NCBI RefSeq assembly: GCF_902150065.1
Contig: NC_043980.1
Coordinates: forward strand, 10,141,054-10,205,053
DNA length: 64,000 bases
From: Myripristis murdjan
Taxonomy: Eukaryota; Chordata; Actinopteri; Holocentriformes; Holocentridae
Direction of reading: 5' to 3'
Part shown: one piece after another, positions 9,825 to 21,881 of the stretch
How the letters are laid out: every line of letters begins with the position of its first letter
Numbering within the stretch: the first letter of the stretch is position 1
The notes under the pieces: model-generated
The model's input: the letters and a program-made list of their open reading frames with translations, nothing else
Database searches by the model: none
Told to the model about the DNA's origin: nothing
Program-made: the position numbers and the translations under genes

Positions 9825-12800
9825 CTGAAAGTGAAAAAGAACATGTTAGTTTTGTTTAGCCAGTTTTTCTGTCTTTTCTCACTTGTGGTTATTTAGCTAC
9901 AATGGTCACAAGCCTTTAATTACAATACCATCATTACCATCTGTTTTACTCAAAGACAAGGTATCACAACTAGGGATGTCACGATTATTTGATTTCACGA
10001 ATATCCGCGATTTTAAACGCCACGGTTAATTATTCGTGAAGGTTCCTAAACACCGTCACTTTCCTAAGATCATGCTGGACGCAGAACCAAAGGCAGCACA
10101 AGTCGCACGGAACCAAAACAACTGCAAACTGCGAAAAAAAAAAAATGTGGGTCCTCCCAGATTTATCTAACAGACATTTCTCTGGATCCAATAGAAGCAC
10201 AGCTTTCGTTCTCAACAACATTAACATAGGCCTACTAGCCAATCAGAAGTAGGGCGGGGGCTAGACGTGGTTGTTGACAATCAGGCGCTCCATGTGCCGT
10301 CGAAAGTGAGCCTCATTAGCCTTCAATGACACACATAGACATATACCGGTATGTTTATGGTGACGCACTGCAACCCACAGGATGGACTGCAGGTTCATGA
10401 AGCCCGGGGAAGACAGCAAAGATGTCTCTTAAACCGATGATGTCGGAGCCGACAGGATTCGGCATGCCTACTCTACATATAAGATAAGATAAGATAAGAT
10501 AAGATATTCCTTTATTAGTCCCACGGTGGGGAAATTTCACGCATCACAGCAGCAAAGTGGATAGCAAGATACGAAGCACAATTTACACTATAAACAGTAT
10601 ATACAGATAACAGTACCACAGAGCAATATAAACACTGTAAACAAGGAATATCTGTAAACAAGGAATATATATCTTTATCTCCTAGACCGTTTATGACATA
10701 CAGAAACTTAAAAAAACGTCGGAAACCGGAGAAATGGAGCTTTGCGCCTATATACAGTGCCATTACGGTAACTCCGTAGGACTACTGACACTTCGACCAT
10801 CCAATCAGTACCGTAACTGCTGAACCAATGGTGCGATCGAAAAAATTCAGACGGTTTCTGAAAGCAGAGAACCGGAGCTTTCCGATGGAGTGCATCGGAA
10901 AGCACTCACTCATTGCACAATTCTACAACCATAAAAAGCATGTAACATTGTAATGTATTTTCACTGTTACAGTGTTTATTTATGTTTCAAAGGGCAGCTA
11001 AATATTATTTTTGTTTTGTTGGCATGGAAATAAATGAAACTTGAATATCTATAAGGAGTGTTCATGTGATTTTATACATTTATAGTGTGAAAGTAATTAA
11101 TATATAATAATCGTAAAATTGTGATTATCTCTCTGACAATAATTGTACCAAGAAAATCTATAATTGTGACATCCCTAATCACAACATCTATTTGGTGAAC
11201 TGCACCTAAATTTTAGTGATCTCATTCATTTTGGTGAGTTCCTGACCTTTCCTCTAGCGCCACCCTCAGGCCTAAATGTGTTCTGCCACTACTTGGATTC
11301 CCCCGACATGGAGCAAGCCAGTGGGGAACCAGCAGTGCAGGGCCAACGTTTGTTTAGTTGTAGCGCCCCCATCAAACTAATTAGTGCAATGCTTTGAAAT
11401 GCTAAGCACAGTGTCATCCTTAAGGTTTGTAAAATTCAGACCAGCGGTGGGAAATCATGCAGGCCAGTCAAAGGTTAGTCATCATCACACTGGTAATACA
11501 GCAAGTTTGGCCTTGTTGTAATGACATGAGATGCTCACCTGGGGACGATGTCGGCGCTGCGAATGTTGACAGCAGCATACTGGACTTCCTCCTCTGGCTG
11601 GGGCTGGGGCTGGAGCTGGGGCTGGGACAGCTGGTTGGTGGAGTACAGGGGATTTTTCTTAGAGAAGTGTAGGGTGCTGTAGTGAAGCTCATCCTGCTCA
11701 GCTGGTTTGCTCTGAGCTGCACGGATCGGCTCCTGTCCCACGGCAGAGATGCTGCTGTGCACAGGCGGGTGGTTTAACTGATGGGCGACAACACAGACGG
11801 TGTTACTTTTATATTGTATAGCATTTTAGAGGTTTGGCTGGTCCTCTCATCCAGAAAAACATGAAATAATTGCAACTGCAGATGGTGAAAGGATCACCAG
11901 AATGATTTTGAGTTAAGAAATAATAGCCTTGAAGAAAAGATGGAATAGCTGGGAAAGTTTTCAATAAATATGACAGGGACTTCAGCAAGAGCAGATAGAG
12001 TGGATGGCAGGTATGGAGGAAGGTGAGGCTGGGTGAGGGTAATGTTTTTCTTTTGCAGAGGAAGGGTTTAATTTCTGTTCTTCACCTGCTCTGTGTCTTC
12101 TTGTGCTTCAGGTCCAGGGGTTTGAGTCGAGGTCCTTTTTCTTCTGGTTGGTGAAATGAATGATTGAATCAATTAATAAATCATTTTCAGACAAGAGACT
12201 GAACATCATCAAATGTCATACCACTCACCTAATCCACAGGAAGATGGAAAGGAGTATGACAAGTAGCAGAGCAGCAGCAATTCCTGCAGCTGCTGCTAAT
12301 GTCCATGATGGCCCTGTGGTCAAATGAAATCTAAATTAGGGGAGTATTTTTTTTTTCAGCTCTATAGTTGGTTTAAAATATTAAAGTTTTTCCATCTGTG
12401 GTGTCATGTTAATCAGCTAGAAATACATGCGGTGAAGATCAAAGAATTAATTATCTAAACAAGATCTGAAAATGGAGCCAGTTTCACTTGATGGCCGACA
12501 GGTTGAAACTGCGGAAAAATTAAATATCTCTGTACAGTGAACTTCCCGGAAACACATATTTTCAAGAGATATGTACACGTGTATTTTCAAGAGATGCTCA
12601 CAGCAACTTTTGTCTTCATAGAGGATTCAGTGGCTTCGGTGTTAGTCGGCAGAATTTACAACTAGTGTGCAAAACTCTTGTTGAGCATGTTTTAACTTTC
12701 CCTATCCCTGCCTGCTAAAGTCACCTAAACTATAGATCTGAGAATAAACTCTCCAGAATTGTGTTAATGGTATCAATTTTCTTAACATTAGAAAATCACT

Positions 12801-15800
12801 GATGGGGTTTAAGATACAGAAATTGACATTTCTTAATGTGTGATGTGACTGTGTCATTGTGTTTTACTAACTGCTTGTCTGTTTTTATGTTGTTGTGTCT
12901 TGTGTCAAATGACAGGAGTAAAGAAAAAGTGTAATATCCCTCAAAAATGTGATGGTGTAACTGTCTCTCAGAAGGAAATTATTCAAACCCCCAGCACCTT
13001 CAACTGGACTTACATAGAAGTAAATTATGTAGTTACTTTACACCAAACCTGACCTGATGTCTTAGGACCGATCTCACCTCTGACAGTGGGGGTCTCCTCA
13101 GGGGACTTGATGTTTTGGTGGCTCCTCACAGCGCAGGAGTAATTTCCTGCATGCTGAGCGCTGACTGAGTCTAGAACCAGCTGTTTGTGTTGGCCCTCTG
13201 CCAGAGTCAGAGGTCGTCCGTTGTGGTACCAGATGTAGGTGTTGTCAGTCAGAGGACAGCTGGTACTACAGGTCAGCGTTACTTTCTGGTCCTCTGAGGG
13301 AGTCACCACCACTTCCAGGCCTGAAAGATGTTTACCATCATCACTCAGTTGAAAAGAGACACATTAACTCAAGTTCAGGAAATTCAGGGTTACTGCATAG
13401 CTCTGGAAATTTAATGTTATCATTTACAGGTGTTGGAAAGTTTGAAAACTGAAATATGGATGCATTTTACAGCCCTACTGCAAAATGCACCCTCTGTTTT
13501 TTTTTCTTTCAAATATGTTAGCAACTGCAGTTACCAAAGCTGAACATACACTGATTTTTTCACACAAAGTCCATGAACCATAGTTTGGCCCCCATACCAA
13601 GTGCAAAGCAGTACTGTAGCAAAACAGTAACAGAGAAAAATTAATATCACTATGGTTTTGGGGGATGCTGATGTGGAACCAAATCATGAGGGTGGGGGTA
13701 ATAACATTAGTATTATTAGGAATAGTAGTTGTAACATAATAGTAATTATAGTGGTAATACAATTATTAGATAGATAGATAGATACTTTATTCATCCCGAA
13801 GGAAATTCACAATATTTGTTAAAATACTGTTATGGTAACATAATAGTAATTATAGTGGTAATACAAGTATTAGATAGATAGATAGATAAATTATTCATCC
13901 CGAAGGAAATTCACAATATTTGTTAAAATACTGTTATGGTGGCTTTAACCGCAGCAATAGTTGTTTAAAGCTGGGGTAATAGTGATAATAACACCAGTAA
14001 TGGTTGCTATATTAATAGTAACACTAAAAGCGGAAATGGGGGTGAACAACTTGGATGCTGATGGCATTCACAGCAACACACTTCTCTCTTTTTTTTTTTT
14101 GGTAAACACCAATTGATGTGCGGAAAGTGATTTATACATTCTTTGTATGCATCATTTACACCTCTGCCCCCTGTTGACATTTTCTCTCTGTTGGCTTTAG
14201 CTGAGCAACTGCCCACGTAAACAGTGAACTTGCTGCAGACACCAGGGACTCAAATCACTGATGACACGACAAATCAGAGGGAAAACGCTCCAGCAGCACC
14301 AACACCTACAACCTCAACACCACCCCTGTTTGCAGCTTCAGTGAAAGTCCCCTTACCCCTCACATCAAAGAGTCAGACAGTCTGGCAGTTTTGTGTTGCA
14401 GAGTGCTGACTGTTAATCAACCTTAACCACATTATGATTTTTTTTTTTTAAAGTTCTCATTTTTGAGTTTAGTGCTCGTCACCCACAATCAGTCAGCCTC
14501 CAGCTGGGGGTATTTGGAAGGCTGAGAGCTTTCTAATGGACTCCCTGCACCCTCTGTCTGATGAGGTTCAGTCACTCCCTTCAAACCAGAGGAACAAAGT
14601 TCCACTGAAATGATGAGAATTAAGTTCTACTGTATAGAACTAATAGAGCCAAACAGCCTCTTGTTTCTGCATGTGACATAGTTTTGTGTGACTATGACTG
14701 CAAAACAAATCTCCCCTTGCAGATTATGAATAATCTACACTACTCTAGGATAGTGTATGCTAAATTGTTAGCATGGAGAACTGCAGTGGGTGATCTACCA
14801 GAGACACATGGATGATTTTTGAACTCTACTTACTTAAGAGATAATCGGCCAACTGGCCAGTCTCCTAAATACATAGTGCATCGCTAATATTTGTCATTTG
14901 TCTGAAGAACATTTTCAGCCACCATTTGCATACACTGTCAGGAACGTAATACAAAAATCCTGTTAATAACTGGGAGAGTGAGCTGTGTAAAATGGAGAGT
15001 CGTGTTACAGCTAAGCAAGTTTCTAACGTGGGACAAAAGAAACTCTGTCAGAGGCAGTTTGTGGTTGCCTGAGCCTACAGGAAGGAAGCAGCTCAAGTTC
15101 TCATGAAAGTGTGATCTTCTTGTCGTCTTGTATAAACACAACTGAGGGCAAAATACTGATCCATGGTGGTACATGATGGAGAAATGCAATCACATTCTGT
15201 GTGGGAAACAAAAATGAAAAATTACCTGTCACGACTAAAGTCACTCCTGGAAAACGAGAGTATGACCATTTTGTGTAACTGTTGTAGCATTTGTATTCTG
15301 CTGAGTCACTTTTTGTCAGGTTTTTGATTCTCATGATGTTTTGGTTCATGTTGTCATCATACTCCACATGAGGTGCAGCGTTGTTCAGGATTTCAGGTTT
15401 CATTCCACTTGTTTTATACCAATCTGTAGGTTGGAATGTCTTATCACTGGGATATGAGTAATTACAGTAAATGTCCACTGAAGAGCCTTCCAGAGCACAG
15501 ATTCTCCTGCTGACATAATTCACACTCCAGCAGTTTTGACCATCAGCACCTGAAATGTAGATGAAAGACTGAAAGTAACAACCCTGTGAACAAACAACAT
15601 CTCACTGTGGAAGAAGATTTTAACTTTCCAATGTTTGTGCATGATGCCGTTAAACTTTCAGGATCTGTCTCAAACATTTGTCACCCTGTGGATCCTGCCT
15701 TCTGTCAATCCATTTTTTTTTAACTAGAGCAGCAACTTGTGACGGTGACAATTCATCTAGTCATATTTGTATAAAGTTTACCATCATGAAATATAATCAC

Positions 15801-17763
15801 TGATACCTTTTTATTATAACACTTTCTTATGTATAAAATTACAGTGAAATTGAACTGTTCCTCATTTTGCTGAGGACAGCCCTGAGCCCCTCAAAGACCC
15901 CTGGACCCCACTTTGACAATCACTAATTTCAGCAATTATTTTATTCTCATAAGTACAGTGTGACAAGGAAGATCAAGGATAGCAATAAACATAATACTCG
16001 GAGCATAATTTATCAAATCATCATATTTCTTACTGCCTCTCAAGCAAGCGCAACCATAAATCATACAGTATGATGCGTTTCTTCATACTCACACACTGCA
16101 GGAGAGCGGATATCCTCATTATCTGATACAGCACAGGAGTAGCTGTCATCAGAGGATCTGGAAACATTAAGCTGAGGATCAGAACTTAGATATTCTCCAT
16201 TCTTGTACCAGAAGTTTTCTGGTTTGGTGTCGGTCACATTACAGCTGCTGTTACAGGTCAGCGTGACAAATTGTCCACTTGTGGCAGCAGGAGTCACTTC
16301 AACATGTAGCTCTGTTTGGAGATAATTACAGCTTTCATCAGTAAGTAAATGCTACAATGAAGTATTGATTAGATTTATTAATTAGCTCTAACCTCTGGGA
16401 TAGGTGATGGAGCAGCTCTGATTAGAGGAACACATTCTGCCTCCAGCATAGGTCACACTAAAGCAGGTCGGTGTGACAGAATCTACAGGGAAAGAAATGG
16501 CATGCAGTTTAATCCTGATGGACTTCACTGCAAGAATTAGTCCCAGGAAAAAAGTTTAACTATAGATAGATAGTGACTAGACAGATACTTCAGTTATATA
16601 TTTAAACAGATAATTTTGACCCCAGCCAACCAGCCTGAGGTGTGGTTAGCTGACAAGCAGCTGAAAGTCTCCACTCACCCACTGAGACTTCAGGGGCACT
16701 GAGATCCTTGTAGCCTTTGACAGCACAGGAGTAGCTGACTGCTTCCTCACTGCTGACCAGCTGATGGTACCAGGGAGACGAGTCCTGGTACACAAACGAT
16801 CCGTTCTTGTACCAGATGTAGGCTGCAGGGTTTTCAGTCAGAGGACAGCTGGTGCTACATATCAGAGTTACTCTCTGTCCCTCTGCTGCTGCAACAGGAG
16901 TTACTTTGACCTGGAGGTCTGGAATGACGGTGCAGGAAATGATGGGGAAATGAAAAAGATGGAATACACTGATATTTTTCTTAAAGTAATAAATCACTGA
17001 TAAAGAACTACTTTACCTGCAACATGGAGAAATGATCCCTTCTTATTTGGGCATTCTTGTTTGTCAGTAGCGTCCATGCAGCAGTATGTATTTTGATCAC
17101 TCTCTCTGAGGTCATTGATTGTTAAAGTGGAGTCATAGTTATTGTACGTTACACGATCTCCATCTACAGAGAGCTCTCTTGTAACAAACCTGTCACCTTC
17201 CCTGTCGTTAACAACCCATTTCTTGTTTAAAGTGTGATGTGTATCTGAACAGGGCAGATCCACAGACGAGCCCTTCAGTGCACAGATGGCGACTGCTTTT
17301 CCCAGAAATCCTAAAATAAAAGTTTATTGTCATCAGCAGATCAAGAGGATTTCTGTTTCTAAAATAGCAGTTTTCTACACAAACTGAATGGTCATAGCAT
17401 ACCGTGTATTAAATGAATTTCAAAGGTTTCATTCCAGTACAGCTTCACATTGCTATTTAAATTTCAAAACCTTCACATTACTTGTATTTTCACAGTCAGT
17501 GTTTGTGTTTGATTCCAAATGTAGGCCTGCTGTTGAATTGATCAACTTTCCACAATTTAACACACAAAATTCATTGAAACAAAACTGCCTCAACACACAA
17601 GACCATTAAAGGCTATGTTGCACCACTTGTAACTGTAGTTTATGAACTTATTTCAATAGCTGATTATCATTATGTGACAAGAGAAGTATAAACTTCATCA
17701 CTTCATACCTGAGAGGTACAGGAGCAGCACCACAAACACACATCCATTTTCTCTTGACAACAT
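9761..17763 (-). CDS. CD22/Siglec-like ITIM receptor, gene 2 (complete)
   Basis: Exons in coding order: 17709-17763 signal peptide (MLSRENGCVF), 17017-17310 V, 16679-16918 C2, 16393-16482 mini-exon, 16093-16311 C2, 15226-15549 V, 13078-13320 C2, 12229-12313 transmembrane, 12086-12143 basic linker, 11539-11777 ITIM exon, 9761-9824 last exon. They sum to 1,911 bases, 636 residues plus stop, with all phases consistent. The tail has HHY/LHY-type YSTLHF, PLYSTN and the canonical ITIM EEVQYAAV. The last exon adds GDEYCTVHKKT and a Lys-rich end. Compared with gene 1, the third C2 exon lacks four codons and the Pro/Gln stretch of the tail is four residues longer. An hAT element sits in the last intron. 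Expected role, from family knowledge: inhibitory leukocyte receptor at the plasma membrane. The 5' half is closest to gene 3 and the 3' half to gene 1. Confidence 0.87.
9971..11177. mobile_element. hAT element, 1.2 kb, non-autonomous
   Basis: Ends TAGGGATGTCACGATTAT and its mirror ATAATTGTGACATCCCTA (one mismatch), flanked by perfect 8-base duplications ATCACAAC at 9963-9970 and 11178-11185. No transposase is visible inside. It contains a nested (AAGAT)n plus TTTATTAGTCCC retroelement-tail motif near 10,485-10,530 and an internal inverted CATCGGAAAGC pair near 10,875-10,905. It lies in the last intron of gene 2. Confidence 0.92.
10483..10535 (+). repeat. Retroelement-tail motif with pentanucleotide repeat
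   Basis: (ATAAG)n followed by ATTCCTTTATTAGTCCC and GTGGGGAAATTTCA. Similar TTTATT-x-ATCCC/AAATT tails occur at 13,780, 13,885 and 39,621. It resembles the 3' tails of fish non-LTR elements, though the exact family is not known to me. It is nested in the hAT element. Confidence 0.5.
13731..13938 (+). repeat. Tandem duplication, 2 x 104 bases
   Basis: Units 13731-13834 and 13835-13938 are nearly identical. Each carries (GATA)n followed by a TTTATTCATCCCGAAGGAAATT tail-type motif. Present in an intron of gene 2 only, so it is recent. Confidence 0.85.
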
Positions 17764-19194
17764 GACTGCAGTAGCCGTTCAAATTCTAGTCAGAAATCCA
17801 GAAACAAAATGCTGTGTTCATGAACTCTCATCCAGACAAGCGACCCATGTGTGAAGATCAACTCATTTTACTCACAGAATGAAGGAGAAGGATGCGGAAG
17901 ACGTTTGGTCTGTAGACAAAATGGAGCCCTGGGCAGTTTGACAGCAAACATTCACTTCCTTCTAGTTGTTGTTATTACCATTCTGAGTAAAATGAACTTC
18001 AAATGAGGAATCTATGAAGATGCAGCAAGTTAACCAGAGAGAAGTGTCTTTACATCAGAAAGGTGTCAAAAAGAGAGCAGAGAGATGTGAAGCTGGCAGC
18101 GATCAACACGTCATCTGTGGTTGTTTGACTGTGAAAACAACTACAGATTTAACAAAATGCTCTTTAATTCACAGCAGAACTTCAATCAGTCAGTCAGACT
18201 TTATTTATATAGCACCTTTCATACAAATACATGGACATCAACTGTTGCACATGTAAAACAATAAAAACTAAAAACCATCAACTGTCTTTTTAGTAGTTTT
18301 GTCCTGGAGTCCCTGCATTGGTTTATGTCAGCTGTTGTGATGTTGATACTACTTGTGTCATTTTTGCCAACTGAAGTAAAAGTCAAATGGGATTCCTGAA
18401 TGACTCACTCATTCCTTTGATTATGAATAGATGAAGCAATCAGCAAAACTGTGATGATTGAAAATGTCTCCATTTACACAATCAATGTAAGCCCATTTCT
18501 TTTACAGCATTAAGCTGCAAATTAAAGTATTCCTACAACATATCAGAGCAGTGCCACCATAACAGTGCCACACATCAGAACAGAAAGGCACTACATAGAT
18601 TGACAAAGTACCAGTATACAAGTAGAGTACAGTAGTAGAGTAGTACAGAGCTCAGTATTTAGGCAAAGTGGCACCTCACTGGAGAACTCAGATCACATGT
18701 GGGTAAGACAGTATCATGGTGGTTAAATAATCAAACCATCTTTGTTTTCTTGCCTGTAATAGGGGACTGTGCATTTGCTTTTCTTACTCCTGGGCTGTGG
18801 AACAGTTTCTCAGCAATATAAATATACATATACAAATAAACAAACACAGACAACAAACCAACCAACGTATAATAGACTGATTTACTGTAGAACAATACTG
18901 TAATAACAACAGAATTACATCAGTAGGCCACTGCATTGTAGGACACTGGAGAGAAGTGTGAAGAAAAAGGAAATGGCTGTGTGGTTGACTGATCAGGGGT
19001 CGGGTAATCGAGGTCCTACTGTAGTTACTTACTAAACAGAATTACTGTTAGTTTCCACTGAAATAGAAAATGAACCACTTGCTTTTATTGCTTCAATACA
19101 ATAATTTCTCTGCATTGAGCCAGTTTTTGGACTCAATAATGCAACCAAAGTGAGACAACGACCTGTGGATCAAGAAGTAGCGAGTCAAAAGCAG

Positions 19195-19565
19195 ATGTGG
19201 TCTGCTTGTTGTTTGGAATGAAGACGATTCGCTACTCATCCAAGAGGCTTTATCAGCACAAACATTAGGTCCTATCCAACACCATCTGTGGGACACCGTC
19301 TGTCAGCAGCTTACAGTGCCATGCTGACACTTGCCAGGCAGTTTCACACCCACGAACACCCGTATTCATGTGACTCTGACTCTCACATGACCACCAGGTG
19401 ACCCTCATGACTCACATGAGACCTGAGCCGCCCTCATGTGGCATCCGGTGTGAACAAGCCTCACAGATTTACACGCCCCGGACTCCCCACCAGTCATTAG
19501 GACTGATGAAGCCTCTTGGATGAGTGACAAAACATCTTCAAGATAAACAACAAGTCCAGCTGACT
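19195..19565. repeat. Foldback repeat
   Basis: Imperfect inverted arms: CTACTCATCCAAGAGGCTT at about 19,231-19,249 against AAGCCTCTTGGATGAGTG at about 19,509-19,526, with similarity extending about 60 bases each. The same unit occurs in copy B, where it is split by an hAT element (27,950-28,028 and 29,592-29,888). It resembles the end repeats of a retroelement; the family is uncertain. Confidence 0.6.
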
Positions 19566-20429
19566 TTGATTTACGATCTGTGTGTCATAGGTTGTTGCCA
19601 CACCATCACCTGGATGACTGAGAATCTTCACAGAAATCATGACCTGCCTTTTCCCATTTTTATCAAGCCAAATACTCAAGATTTTATAAAATCAAATGTA
19701 GCCTTTCTGCTGATATGCATCTTCACGATTAAATTGACATATAGCAACATGTGGTCATGGACTGAGTGAGAAGCTCTACCAAAAAAAATCCAGGGTTCAA
19801 ACTGCAGCTTCTAATAGTCTGATATTTATTTAAATATTTATTCAAAGACCACGTAGGTGGTCCTCCAGCTTATTTTAGGCTGCCCAGCCCATCATACACT
19901 GGGGGAATCCCTGGAAGTTGAGCCTGGGAGCAGTGTTAATTAGTGAGAAATATATATAGATTTTTCTCCTCCTCCAAACCACACGGCATGTGGGGTCGGC
20001 CACCCTGGCTATTTAGTAGGTAGGACAAACACTGCAGTGTTCACCACTAACCACCACATTGTACCATAAAGTGCAACAATGCACAAGGTGATTTGCAAGT
20101 TTTATAAAATGACAAAATAATGAAAACTAGGTGTGAAAAATATTTTTATTGATTGAAATAAAAATCAAAACCAGGCTTTACAAAAAATCAGAACTTACTG
20201 AAACTGCATTGTTTGTTTACAAAAAGCAAACTACAATTTTCTTTAGTTTTCATATCAAAAACTTGAAACCTACATAAAACTAAAAACTACTGACAATCCA
20301 AAAATGGAATGAGTGACACAGCGTAAGAGAAAGTTTCACACATCCACACTGCCAGCAGAAGCACAAGGTGGAGTCAGACCCTCAGACCTCAGCAACATCA
20401 CTGTCACACACAAAGCAGACACAACCCTG

Positions 20430-20574
20430 CCCTGCGTTCCAATACTCATACTACCATACTATTTAGTAGGGAAAAAAATAATTAGTATGTCCCAATACAT
20501 ACTAAACTACATACTTCGTAAGGGCAGCTGCAGTACATACTAAAAGTAAACAGTATGCGATTTGGAACGCAGGG
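20430..20574. mobile_element. 145-base MITE
   Basis: Ends CCCTGCGTTCC and GGAACGCAGGG are perfect inverted repeats, and the interior has further inverted GTATG/CATAC runs. The matching place in copy B (near 30,753) lacks it and reads straight through ACAACCCTGATCTCC, a paralogous empty site. The terminal sequence recalls PIF/Harbinger-type fish MITEs. Confidence 0.82.
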
Positions 20575-20854
20575 TTGATCTCCTCCACCCAGTGCCAAAA
20601 TGTCAGCGTGGCTGAAGGCTGTGAACTCCACTGTGCTCTGTTTCTGTTCTTTACTGTTTGCATCTTCAGGCTGTGAATATGCATTTGCTCTTGCAGGATG
20701 TCTGAACAAATCACATTCCTGTGGACACTGTGAGATACCTCCTGATATTTCAAAAATCAAATCACACAAAATATAATGATTTTTGATCACATAATCTTGC
20801 CAGTGTTAAAACATGACATATTGTGACACCTGGTGGTTGTTATCACAGCCTGAT

Positions 20855-21415
20855 AGTATAGCATCATTCTTGGTGAATCTCTCCAGTCCCTCTCGATACT
20901 GTTGATCGCAGCTTGCTTTTACAGAGGCTGTATATTATTTGTTTTGATTTAAATATTTCCACTTGATTTAGGAAGTACTTCAGTCATAGACAACCAGCTG
21001 TGAAGCTGGGGAATACTCACTGCAACTTAAGTTATTGTTATCATCAAAAGCCTACAAGTTGCCACCTTACATCCTGGTTCATTTACAATTGAAATAAGTA
21101 ACATTATTCTGTTTTTAAAAAAATGCCATATACAATTGTATGCCGATGACACAGCTCTGTACCACAATGCTGGTTCTTTTCCTTTGGCTGCTGAAAACCT
21201 TGAGTGTTCCCTTCCCTTTTTACAACAGGTAAAACTCTGTCAGAACATTTGGTTTTATATAAAAACAGATCCTGTTTTCCTAGGTTAGCTTGGAAAGAAG
21301 TAGTTACAGTTTTTTCTGACAACTCCAGACTGTGGTGATATAATTTACAGGAATGTCTCTGCTGCCACCCTCAGATTCATCACTGGTGATGCATTTGGTC
21401 ATTTATGAGAGGGTT
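20855..21415 (+). mobile_element. LINE reverse-transcriptase remnant, Rex1-like, copy A
   Basis: A reverse-transcriptase motif LYADDTALY is encoded at 21,136-21,159 (TAT GCC GAT GAC at 21,139). It is preceded by LDTVDRSLLLQR-like coding near 20,900 and followed by a conserved YRN..ATLRFITGDAFGHL stretch. Frames are broken. The pattern fits the 3' half of a Rex1/Babar-type non-LTR element. Copy B is at 31,105-31,625. Confidence 0.65.
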
Positions 21416-21745
21416 GGGTGGCCTTCATGGTATGGTAGGTATATACTTTGAGTTTTATTGTTTTGTTGTGTGCTCCTTTGTAAACTTGACATCATTGCAA
21501 ATAAGGACCTCCCTCACTGATCCCCTAGATCAGTGGTTCTCAGGATAAGTTTTGAGGTTTGTAACATGATTAAGACATAAGTGATTATTTTTTTCCATAG
21601 GTTCCTCTTTTTTTGTGAAATACTGAGTGGTTATAATACACAACCTCTGATAATTAAGCAAATGAAACAACCTAAACAGGTAGTCATTCTTTAGGTGGAC
21701 TGTTCACCATTCTGCATGTGACAGGGGGTCGCGAATAGGCATCAC

Positions 21746-21751
21746 TTTATT
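21746..21751 (-). terminator. Candidate polyadenylation signal of gene 3
   Basis: AATAAA on the minus strand about 130 bases past the stop codon. The same spacing is kept in gene 4 (32,325-32,330). Confidence 0.55.
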
Positions 21752-21881
21752 TTAAGCTGTCACAAGCAAAAAAGATTGAGAGCCACCGCCCCTGATTAGG
21801 GTTAAATAAACAGAGTAAATATGACAGAAAGTTCATCCATGCCCTGCGTAGCACCTTGCTTACACCTACAGCTCCTTCACT

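Larger units (their letters stand above)
17764..21850. repeat. Segmental duplication, copy A (upstream of gene 2)
   Basis: Sequence upstream of gene 2 matches that upstream of gene 3 (26,697-32,430) almost throughout, apart from element insertions. It holds LINE remnants, a foldback repeat and a MITE. No host gene is seen in it. Confidence 0.85.
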
